A stretch of DNA of 64,000 nucleotides, from the NCBI GenBank assembly GCA_937899715.1, contig CALCNX010000121.1, positions 1 to 64,000 on the forward strand, given 5' to 3'. The DNA is from an uncultured bacterium. Lineage in GTDB: Bacteria; Bacteroidota; Ignavibacteria; Kapaibacteriales; UBA4661. Within the stretch, counting starts at the first letter, position 1. Every line of letters starts with the position of its first letter. Of the stretch, positions 15,991 to 27,900 are shown piece by piece. Below the pieces are notes generated by a model. It did no database searches. It was not told where the DNA came from and saw only the letters and a program-made list of their open reading frames with translations. The position numbers were made by a program, and so were the translations under genes.

Positions 15991-18900
15991 TTACCGCACT
16001 ACTTCCACCCTACCCGTCACCATTTCCGTCGAAGTCGAAATACGGAGCAGATAAGAACCACTACTCAGCCAACCCAATTTGAAACTCATCTTGTGCATAC
16101 CTGCTGCTTGCACTTCACTTGCAAGGCGCTGCACCTCGTTCCCGCGAGCGTCTATGAGGGACAGAGTAACAAAATCGTCCTTCGGTAAGGAGTATGTTAC
16201 TTCCACTTGTTCTTTTGCCGGATTGGGCGCAATGGCAGTAATCGCTACCGTTTGAGCCGCTGTGGTAATAAGACGACGACCACCGGCAGTGGAAACCTTT
16301 GCCGTAAAATCGAACAGCGTCGTATCGGCAGGCTCTTCCACAAAGACCTTGCGCTCCCACGGCAGACGGGCGCTTGCCGTTGTGCCCCATTCCACACTTG
16401 CCAAATTGAGCAGTGTTCGATTGGTGGAGCCAGCCACAGCGCGTGTTTCTGCCGTAGCCACAAATGAAGTCCTACCGTCCCAGCGTGTGTTGAAAAGGAC
16501 ATTTGCTGTTGTGCTTCCCGTCGGGTCAGGCAGAAGCCTTGCACCACCGCTATTGGAGGACAGAGCCAGCACCTGACGGTTGAACTGGATACGGGCGTAA
16601 ATTTCCGGCTGCGCAGCTTTGAAAAGCACGTCCAGCTTTTCTTTTGTTGCATCCTCAATAAACACATTGAGCCGCACAAGCGTACCGGGCGGTGCGGACT
16701 CGGGGTCTGCCTTAACGCGGAGCGTGACTGCGGCATCATCCGGCTTTGGCAGACGAGCGTATGCCGTGATGCCAGCAACAGCAACATCAACAAGACTGCT
16801 GTCTTTTGTACTGTGCGCATCCACTCGCAGAGCAGCACGCCTCACACCCTCTTCCGGCGCGGCAGCCCTAATGATAATATATGCCGTCTCGCGCGGCGCT
16901 ATCAGCAAGCCGCTCGCATCTTTAATCAAAAAAGCCGTCTCACGCGGCGCACCCCGCACAGTCAATATCCGCACAGCATCTACCTGCATCGTGTGGATAG
17001 TGCTGCGGTTTGTTACCTCAATACTTCGCACGGATGCTTTGCCCACCCGTATCGTATCAAAATCTACCGCCTTTACCGAAAGCGCACTGCCACGACCACG
17101 AAGAGCATCGGTAAAGGTTGCCACACGCTGTGAGCCTTGTGCGTCGCGGTAGTTCACTTGCAACGTTGCCACAATTGGCTCTGCTTCTTGCGGCGTGAAC
17201 TCAATGCCCAGCACTAGCTCGCCATTCGGCAAAAGCGTTGTATCTTTCACGATGCCCGCCACTTGCTCAGTCTTCACTTTGAAAGCGGGGTCACGCGAGA
17301 TAATAGTCAAGCCGTTTTTCAGAATAGTGAGCGGGTTCGGACTGACGTTAATCAAAATGCCGCCCGGCACGTCGCGGTTGTCCGCAATCGTGGTTTTCCC
17401 TGCGTCCACAGTGCTGAATGCAAGGTCAACTCCGGCAGTAACCACTTTGAAGAATGCGGCGGGTGAAACGTTACTATTCTCGCTCACAGCGCCGCGGTCA
17501 TTGCGAATCATTGCGCGGACGCTCCACTCATAGGATGCACCACGCTCCAAATTCCGAAGCACATAGATAGGTTCGCCTTCATCAGGCTGCCCCAGCGTAT
17601 CAATTTTTGCCGGAAGGGGCGTTGTGCCTTCCAATTTCCACCAGCGTATTTCGTAATCGGTTGCGCCTTCCACACGCGACCAACGCAGCGTCAGGTTCGG
17701 GCTGACGTTGATAGCGCCCGGAGCCGGAGAAATCACCTCCGGTACAGCCAACAGCACATCTACGCTTGCCACCGAGACCGACACACGCGCTGTTTCCAGC
17801 GTTAGTCCGGGAACGGCAGGATTGGTAGCGCGGCAGAAATATGTACCGCTATTAACCCGAACAGCGCTATCCACCTTGAATGTAGGCAAACGTCCGGCAG
17901 CACCGCGCACAAGATTATCGTCTTTGTACCATTGATGCACGGTGCTTGAGCCACTGATGCCGGAGCGCAATTCCAGAAGCGCACCGCGTTCCAGCACCGT
18001 ATCACGCGCTACGCCCAAGCGTCCTTGCGGTATATACTCGAAGGAACGAGGGCTACGAGAAAGTTTTGTAACAGGCTCTAGCGAACCAAACTCTAAAAAG
18101 TTATTCTCCACACTGAGCGTATCAATGGCAGTGCGCACAAGATTGGGCAACGCTGTAAAACGATTATTAGCCGCACGAATGGTGCGGAGTCGGCTGGACT
18201 GTGCAAGTTCGAGCGGCAATGCGCCCGTGAAACGGTTATTCTCAACGTTCAATTCCACAAGACTGCCCCACTGCACACCGCTCGGAAGCTCGCCCGACAA
18301 GCCGTTATTGGCAAGGCGCAATATAGTGAGCGCCGACCACGATGCAATACCGCGCGGCACTACGCCCGACAACCGATTTCTGCTCACGTCCAGCTCGCGC
18401 AGGTTCGCCATGCCCTCCCACTCCGGCGGGATTGCGCCGTCAAGGTCGTTTTGGCTCAGGTCAAAGATTTGAAGCGTCTGCGCTTGTGTTACGCTTGCGG
18501 CTGTCTTCGCAGCAGTTGGTTTTATACCAACGATACCAAACTCGCGTGGTAGCTGCCCGGAAAGGCGATTGTTGTTCAAGCGAAGTTCGCGCAAATTCGT
18601 CATTGCAGCGAGTTGCCACGGTATTTTACCGCTAAACTGATTGCCGGAAAGGTTAATAATTTCGCCATTGTCGAGTGTCGAAAGGCAAACGGGAATCTCG
18701 CCCGTGATATTGTTACTGCTCACATCGAAACGGCGGAGCCTACGCCACGAACATACCACTTCGGAAAGCGAACCGCTTAACTGATTACGTCGTGCATCAA
18801 ACTCTTCTAATCGAACAAGTCCCGAAAAACTTGTCGGAATACCACCTGTGAAGCCGTTCCCGGACACATCCAGCACTTTTAGTTCCGAAAGCGCTCCCAA

Positions 18901-21900
18901 TGCAGTCGGAAGCGCTCCCCGCAAGCCCAACGACGGCAGACGCACCGCCACAATGCGATTACCGACCACTTCCACGCCCTGCCATTCAGTTATCGGCGTA
19001 TTTGCTTTCCAATTTAGCATGGTCGCACCTGCGGGCATGAGACGGGTAAACTCCGCCACCTGTGACGAATCTGCTTCCAATGATTGAACAAATCGGAACG
19101 GCTCGCGCGAGACCGTCTCGCCAAGCGGTGAGGTAAGCTGTATGAAGCCCTGCGCTGCACGGCTGACTCCGGCGGGAAGGCTGATGCTTAGCTCCGTTGG
19201 CGAAAGAAGTTTGAACGTTGCCGCAGGTATGCCCCCGACTGCTACTGCACTCACGAGGCTGAAGTTTGCACCGGTAGCGATAATTATTGCACCGCCGTTG
19301 CCCGATGAAGGGCTAAAACTCGTGATTGCGGGCAGACCTCCTGCCAGATTAGCATTGATAATCACTCCGGTCGCCGTATTAATACCACCCACCGAAAGCA
19401 AATTCAAACGTCCCGAAAGCGGCAGCCCAGAAGTATTGGCGGAAGGCGGCATCTGCACAACAAGGCGCGTCGTGCCTTCTACTCGAAACGTTGCCCGCGT
19501 ACCGCCGATAGTAACGGCGCTGACCAAATCCAAATTGCTGCCCGTGATGACGATTTCTTCACCAGAGGCGGCATCGGTGGGCGCAACTTTTGTTACTTCG
19601 GGCGTGTTAATGATGCTGAACGCATTCTGTACTGCAATGGAATTGTAGGGTCCCAAAAACACAACCGTCGTAGCCGAAGAAGAGACCGTACCACCTGTAC
19701 CGGAGAGCAGATTTTGCTTGGGCAAAAGCAGCGTGATTTGCCCCGACGAGGAAGTCCGATACTCCGCTTTCCCTGTACTGACGCTTGTTTTGAGCGAAAT
19801 GTCTGTTACCACATTCAGGTTGGAGCCGCGCACTCGCACTTCGCCGCCATTACCGACAATTTTATCAAGAAATTCCGTCACATCTATACGCTGCGACAAA
19901 TCAACACTGCCCGTTGTGGAGCCTGTTTCCAAACTTTTGTACGCAAACTTTGTGGCGCTTACCACACGCACTCCTCCCTGCGCGATAATCACAATCGGCA
20001 CCTCAGTTCCCATGCCTGCCACACGTGCCGGAACCGTTACCGTGAGCCGTGTCGAGTCATTGCGCGTGAAATTTGCTATTGCCGACGCATTTTCAGTTCC
20101 AAAACGAACACTTTGAACCGTCGTAAAGCCTGTTCCGCGTACGGTGATGATAGCTCCAGTGCTTTCAATAGCCGGAGCAAAACTGGTAATGGTGGGTTGC
20201 GGAACAAAGACCACCGATGTCGTTGCTTGTACCGTACCGCCCTCAGCGTTCAGGCGTATTTGCGTATTGGTAGCGCCGGGCATTGCCCCGGCGGGAACAA
20301 CAAACGTAATGCTGCCGTTAGGATTGATAGTAAAGTTCGTAATCGTAACGCCGCCGAAGGTCAGTGTCGTTACGTTTTGTAAGTTCTGTCCGGTAATTGT
20401 TACTGTCGCCCCGGGACCAGCCATTTGTGGACTGACCGACTGAATGACGGGTGTGGGAACAAAGGTAAACATTTCGTTAGAGGCAGTTCCACCGTTTGGT
20501 CCGCCAAGCTGAATGGGACCAGTCACTACTGCACCGACCGTAATACTGATGCCAGTTGAAGAAAGCACACGGAAACTCGCCACAGGAACGGTTCCTATAG
20601 CAACCGAATTGATGCCCGTGAGATTTTCGCCAATTACCAGCACAACGGTCTCTTCGCCGCCTCTATCCGGCGAAAAACGGGTGATGCGCGGCAAGAGTTG
20701 CGGCGTAGAATCTCCCGGAGCTGGCGCAGCGCCAGCAATAGCAAAGAACCGTTGCGCACCCACGCTGCCCGCAGGAACGCCATCGCTCACGACTGCCTGA
20801 GCAGAAGCGATATTTTGCAACGTTCCGCCGATATTTTGATAAGTTCCGCCCTGCGTGGAGCCGGAAGCCACACGAGTATTATCGTTCAAGCCTGTGCGAA
20901 TAAGCCCAATTTGTGCGCCCGTCAAATCTCCCGCAAGCGGTGTCCACGTCCAATACTCCGTCCTGCTCAGTGCGCCCGTCAAACCGATGCCCGAACTGCC
21001 GCCCGACCCAACGTTAAATGCTTCTATCGAAAGAGTTGGCGATACACTACCCGTTGTAGCGCCCTGCACCAACGCGGGCAAATACTGCACACCTTTGCCA
21101 ACGGGAAACATCCACAAACGCCCGTCCGCAGGCGTGAGATTGGAAGGCAGCACACGTGCAACACTACCCACCACAAACGAACCTAGCGAGCCGCCGGACA
21201 AGGCAGTATCGGCTGTGCCGGCAAGCGTCAACACTTGACCGCTTGGTACGACTACGTTTCCTCTGCCCAGCACCAAAGAGCCTGTCAGGCGAAGATTACT
21301 CGCAAGTGTCAGATTTGCCGCCATACGCTGCATACTGAGGCTTCCCAACACGCTTGCACCCGAACCATTATCGAAGAGAATGCTTCCTGAAATTGTGCCG
21401 GAACCCGTAACAGCAAGCGCATTCGTGGAATCCGTTCCTAAGCGGCTTGCCGTCAGCGTTATACTGCCACCAAGCGTGAGACCGTTATTCGCGCCAAAGC
21501 GAAGAATACTACCGTTCACTACCGTCAATGCCCCCTGAATACTTTTGCTATTATTCAAGCGTACCGATGCTGAATCTATACGCACCGACGATGAAAATGC
21601 AGGTGGAAATTCAATATCGGACGTTACACGGTTCGAGCCGCCACGATACTCCAGCGTTGCATTTGCCCCCAGATATTGTACACCGCCGACGCTAGAGACA
21701 GCGCCCGTTCCTTCCAAGCGCAAACGCCCGCCGTCGTTGACTCTGAGCGACCCTTGTACGGTAAGCACTCTGCCCGTGGCAATAGCAAGTACACTACCAT
21801 TTTCGACCTGCATCGTAACGCCCGCACCAATCGTAGCGCCGGCATTGAAAGTAGCAGTACGCGCATTAGAAACATAAAAATTGTGCCCCGGCGTAGAAAA

Positions 21901-24900
21901 GCTACTCGCCGTGATACCACCACCACCGGGCAAAGTATTCCAATTTGCGGGATTATCTGCCGCTCCTGATTGATAATAAAATTCTGATGCCGATGCAACC
22001 AGCATAAAGGATGCTACAGAAGCTGCCATACCGCCGGGCGTTGTAACAGACACAGGCGCATTTGGCGCTCCCACCGGAACAATCGCCGTAATCTGTGTCG
22101 GGGAAACGACGGTGAAGGACGTAGCGTTCAGACCGCCGAACTGCACTTGCGTTGTACCGATAAAACCAGTTCCTGTAATCGTAATCATTGACCCCGCAGC
22201 CGCAATCATGGGCGCAATAGCCGTTACCGTCGGCGGTGCAAAAAACGAATACACACCCAGCACGGCAGTACCGCCGGGCGTTGTTACGTTCACGTTGCCC
22301 GTTGCTCCGCCCACTGCTACCACAGCCGTTACCTGCGTTGGAGATACAAACGCGAAGGAAGTCGCCGGAACTCCGCCAAAACTCACGCCCGTTACCCCCG
22401 TAAAATTCGTACCGTTAATTGTTATCGTCGCACCTGCTAACGAACCCGTGGGCGTAAAGTTTGTGATAGTCGGCGGTGCTTGATTGATAGTAATGCTAAA
22501 CGGAGCGGCATTGAACGTGCCCGCACCATTGCTTGCTTGTACGGTTATCGGTCCGAATGTACCGCCCGCGCTCGGCGTTCCCGCAATCTCTCCCGTCGCC
22601 GCATTCAGCGTTAAGCCCGTCGGCAGCGTTCCCGCAATCACGCTGTATGTAGGAGTGGGCGAACCATTTGCCGCTACAAAATAGCTATACATTGCGCCGA
22701 CGTTCCCGCTTGGCGGCGTTTGCGCTGTAAAAGCTGTGGGTGCTGTGGGTGTGGCAGCAATGTTGATACTCAAAGAAACAGTATTAACATTACCAAAAGC
22801 ATTTTGTGCTTTTATCACAATACCGCTTGATACGCCCGCAGCCGTCGGTGTACCGGAGATGACTCCACTAGCCGAAAGTGTCAAGCCCGCCGGAAGCGCC
22901 CCCGAAATAAGAGAATAGGTAGGCGCTGGGTAGCCATCGGCGGTAATTGCGTAGGAATATGCCACGCTGACAGCGCCACTTGGCGGGGTCTGCGCAGTGA
23001 ATGTCGTGGGAGCAGCATTAACGGTGATATTGAACGGTGCAGAATTAACCGAACCGAAACCGTTCATTGCCGAAAGAGTTATCGGACCAAAGACCCCTGC
23101 AACCGACGGAACGCCGGAGAGCAAGCCATTTGAGCCGTTCAGAGTTAGCCCCGTTGGGAACGTCCCCGACACAAGGCTAAACGATGGCGCGGGCGAGCCA
23201 TTTGCTGCAAATGTATAGGCGTAGGCACTTGAAACTAAGCCATTTGGCGGGGATTGAGCGGTAAACATTGTGGGAGCGCTGCCTGTTGCCGAAACAGTAA
23301 TGCTAAATGCTGATGTATTGACACTACCCGCGCCGTTACTTGCTTGAACGGTTATTGGTCCAAATGTACCTGCCACCGTCGGTGTGCCGGAAATCACGCC
23401 CGCACCGCTCAACGTCAAACCCGTAGGCAATGTGCCGGAAACAAGACTATACGTCGGCGCTGGCAGACCGTTTGCTACAAGTGTGTATGAATACGGCGTT
23501 CCCACAACACCACTTCCGGGCGTTTGTGCGGAAAATGACGTTGGCGCACCGTTGATGGTCATCGTGAACGGCGTAGAACCAAGTGAACCCGAACCGTTGC
23601 TTGCCTGCACGGTAATTGGTCCGTAGCTGCCCGACACGGTCGGCGTGCCCGTGATTTCGCCCGTTACCGCGTTCAGCGTTAGTCCGGGCGGCAGTGCGCC
23701 GGAGGCAATGCTGAAGGTCGGCGACGGAAAACCATTTGCTGCAAAAGTGTAGCTGTACGGCGTACCGCTTGTGCCTGCAGTCGGCGTTTGTGCGCTGAAC
23801 GCCGTTGGCGAGGAGGGCGTTCCGGCAATGGTAATTGAGAAACTATTTGAATTGATTGAACCCGCACCGTTACTTGCGCTGATAATTGTTACGCCAAAAA
23901 CACCCGCCATTGACGGTGTACCTGAAAGTTCCCCTGTTGCGGTATTGAGTGCCAATCCCGGTGGTAGTGTACCTGAAAAAACGCTATATGTCGGCGTGGG
24001 AAAACCATTCGCCGTAAAGAAATAACTGTACGGCGTTCCGACAACCCCGCTCACGGGCGCGGCGGCAAAAACCGTCGGTGCTCCGCTAACGGTAATTGTG
24101 GCAGGAGCAGAATTAAACGCACCGGCAATATTGCTTGCCCGAATGATAATGCCGCTATATGTGCCGCCGGCGGTCGGCGTTCCCGCCAAGTCACCTGTTA
24201 CGGCGTTTAGCGTTAAGCCGGGCGGCAGCGTACCAGATTGTACGGAATACGTCGGCGCGGGAAAACCATTTGCCGTAAAAATGTACGAGTACGTCAGCCC
24301 CAACGCGCCCGATGGTGGCATTTGCGCTGAGAATGCTGACGGTGCAATGCTCATTTGGATATTGAAGGGCGCAGTATCAAATGTTCCGGCAATATTGGTT
24401 GCGCGGACAACGATAGGACCAATGATGCCGGAGACCGTCGGTGTCCCGGAAAGTACACCCCCTGCGCTCAAGGTCAAGCCCATTGGAAGCGTTCCCGACT
24501 GCACGGAGTATGTCGGCGCAGGAAAGCCATCAGCAACAAAGGTATAGCCAGCATACGCAACGTTCTGTGTACCATTAGGTGGCGTTTGTGCAGAAAACAG
24601 TGTCGGTGCGGCATTGATGGTGATGGTAAACGACGCACAGTCAAACGTCCCGCCGACGTTCGTGGCACGAATAACAATCGCGCCCGACACACCACCTGTT
24701 CCCGTCGGTGTGCCGGAAAGTACACCGGTTGCGGCATTCAGTGTTAGTCCTGCTGGAAGCGTTCCCGAAAAAACCGAATACGTCGGTGCGGGTGTGCCAT
24801 TGGCTACAAACGTGTAGGTGTAGGCACTGCCCACCGTGCCTGTGGGCGGAGTGGCGGCGCTAAAAGCGGTGGGCGGTACGGCGAAAACAAATCCGGCGAG

Positions 24901-27900
24901 ATTCCCTACGCCTCCGGGTGTTGTAACCGTTACGTTACCGCTTGCACCTGCACCCACAATAGCCGTTATCTGCGTGGGTGAGTTCACGACGAAAGAGGCG
25001 GCGTTTGTTCCGCCGAACTGAACGATTGAAGCGTTATTGAAGTTTGTACCTGAAATCGTTACCGTCGCGCCTGCTATTGCCGATGTCGGCAAAAAGCTCG
25101 TAACAGTCGGTGCAGGCGGCGGCGTGGGTGTACCGTAGAGAACAACACGGTTGTTATTCCATTCCGACGAAAGAAGAACATTATCACCGGCAACAAAAGT
25201 AACATATTGACCGAGGTTCATGCCCGACTGTGTCGTTGCGGGGGTATTAGTTGTAAATGTTGTTTGCCCCAAAACACGGTCAGCCGCCGCACCGTTAGCT
25301 TGGGCTGCTGCGTTATTAAACACAAGAATCCGATTATTGTTTCTATCATTGACAAACAAATCACCCGCCGGAGAAACGGTCACACCGCCCGGCGCATTCA
25401 TGCCCGTAGCGGTAGCGGCTGCTCCGTTTGTGGTAAAGAGTGTTTGCCCCAAGACACCATCGGCATTTGCTCCATTGGGTTTGGCGGCAGCATTATTGAA
25501 TCGCAGAACGCGATTGGCATTAAAGTCGCCGACGTAGAGATTTCCTGCCGCATCCAGAGTAAGAGTAACCGGCTGCGACATACCTGATTGGGTCAGTGAT
25601 GCACCATTTGCCGTAAAGTTCGGCTGCCCCAGGACGGCAGCAGCATTTCCGCCATTCCCTAAGGAAGCGGCATTATCAAAGCGAACAACACGATTATTCC
25701 CAAAATCCGCTACCCATAAACGCCCCGCGGCATCTAAATTCAGCCCGTGCGGCTGGTTCAATCCGTTGAGTGTTGTTGATGCTCCGGCACTTATGAAATT
25801 CGCCTGCCCAAGCACTTGCACAGCGTTCACTTGATTTGTCGTAACGCTGTGAGCCGCCGCAAATCGGAGAAGACGGTGATTTTGATAGTCCGAAACCCAT
25901 AAATCGCCCGTAGCCGGGTCAACGGCAACATCAATCGGTGTATTCAAGCTGCTTGCCGACAGACCGCCGTTATTTACGGCATTGCTTGTAAAATTCGGTT
26001 GCCCGAAAACTACCTGCCCAACAGGATTATTCGCAGTTATAGGGTACGCATACCGGACAACACGATTATTGAGCCTATCAACAATATAGAGTTTACCGCG
26101 TGTAGCATCCACTGCCATGCCTTCGGGGAAATTCAACCCCGTGGAGGTAGTCACCGCAGCGCTCGATGTAAAATTTGGCTGACCGACGACAAACGTGCCC
26201 TCAAAGCCGAACCCCGTTGCACTTGTGGCTGTACCGCCCGGCGTTGTTACCGTTATCAAGCCGCCACCGCCGAGCACGGGAACAGTTACAATAATTTGCA
26301 TTGCCGAAATGAACGTAAAGGCAACGGTTTGATTCCCAATTTTCACATCGCTAACACCGGTGAAGTTTGTGCCGTTAATCGTAATCACCGTTCCGGCTTG
26401 CCCCGTAGCGGGTACAAAGCCGCTTATCGTGGGTCCGGGAGCAGGATTTGCCCCAATCGTCACCCCACGAATATTCGCAAAACCCGTTGCCCACGATTGA
26501 TTTGCACCAAGCCCAGACAGCAGCGAACGCCCGATATTGCCCGTTCCCGGATTTGACCAATACAAAAAACTTCCGTCTGCTGTCATGCCCACCGGTCCGC
26601 TACATCCCGTTACAATTGCTGTTACGCCTGTTCCTGTACTGAGTTGGGCGCGTTGAATGGTGTTACTTGCGCCACCTTCTGTCCAGTAGATGAAATTATT
26701 GGCATTATCAGTCCAAATCCCGCCCGGACTGGTCAAACCCGTCATAAACGAACCGTTCAAGCCCGTAACGCCATCAATGCCTACCCTGCCAATCGAATTA
26801 AAATTTGTCCGTGACCAATAGATTTGACCACCAACCTCATCAATCGTGAGACCGACAGGCTGCGACAGTCCGGTATTGCAGAAGGACTGATTAACGCCCG
26901 TTCCGTCAATATTTGCACGCCCCAAGGTGGTAGAACCGTAATTTGTCCAGTAAATATTTGTAGCGGTTGCATACACGCCATTTGGAGAGGAGCACCCTGT
27001 AATAAACGTTGGGTTGGGTGAAGAACCGTCTGCGTTAGCACGACCGATAGCATTCCCTGTTTCGTTCGCCCAGTAGATATACGCTCCTTTGCGAAAGACA
27101 TCGCGCGGGAAGTTGCCGCTTGTCATGCTGGGATTGCTCATAGAACCGTCGGTGCGAATAGAACCGATAAGATTCGACGACGACCGCGCGGCGTAGAGCG
27201 TCTGCACCGCAGGGGCATTGTAGGTGAAACCAGCACTATTGACAGTGCCGCCGGCTGCCGTCAGACTCACCGAACCACTTGCACCGCCATTGACAACAGC
27301 CGTAGCCTGCACCGCAGAAACAAATGTAAATGAAGCCGCAGGAACACCGCCAAAACTCACCGCCGAAAGTCCCGTAAAGTTCGCACCGTTAATCGTTACT
27401 GTTTGCCCCGGTCCGGCATTTGTTGGCACGAAACCCGAAATGGTTGGAGCGGGCGCTATGCTAATTGACGCGCTTCCACTAAAGAGATGCTCAGTGGCTG
27501 CGGAAAATTCAGTCCCGCCTTCGGCAAATCCATACCAACGGTTATCCCAAGGGGAAACAGTAATGGAAGCACAATCGCTTAAACTTGTGAAGGATGTATG
27601 AATTGTCTCAATACCTGTGGTCGCATTGCGCCGCATGATTCTATTCACATTTCCGCCAGTGCCGTGATAAAGAACGTGGTAATCGCCACTGAAAAACTCT
27701 GCAATCCCCCATGACAGCCAGTTCTCTGAACCCATAAAGGTCCCACTTATCGCTATTGTACCGAGGTTCGTCACAGTCCCAGTAGCAATATCAACAGCCG
27801 AAAAAAGATTTGTTGCGCTGTTCCACACCACAAAAAATCCTCGTCCGGCAAAAATCATCGAACCCGAGTTCAGTGAAATTGGGGTAGAAAGATTAATCTG

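Noticed and set aside
22478..24877. Regular repeats considered as a CRISPR-like or satellite array
   Set aside because: Units are about 267 bases, remain in frame and encode He_PIG folds.
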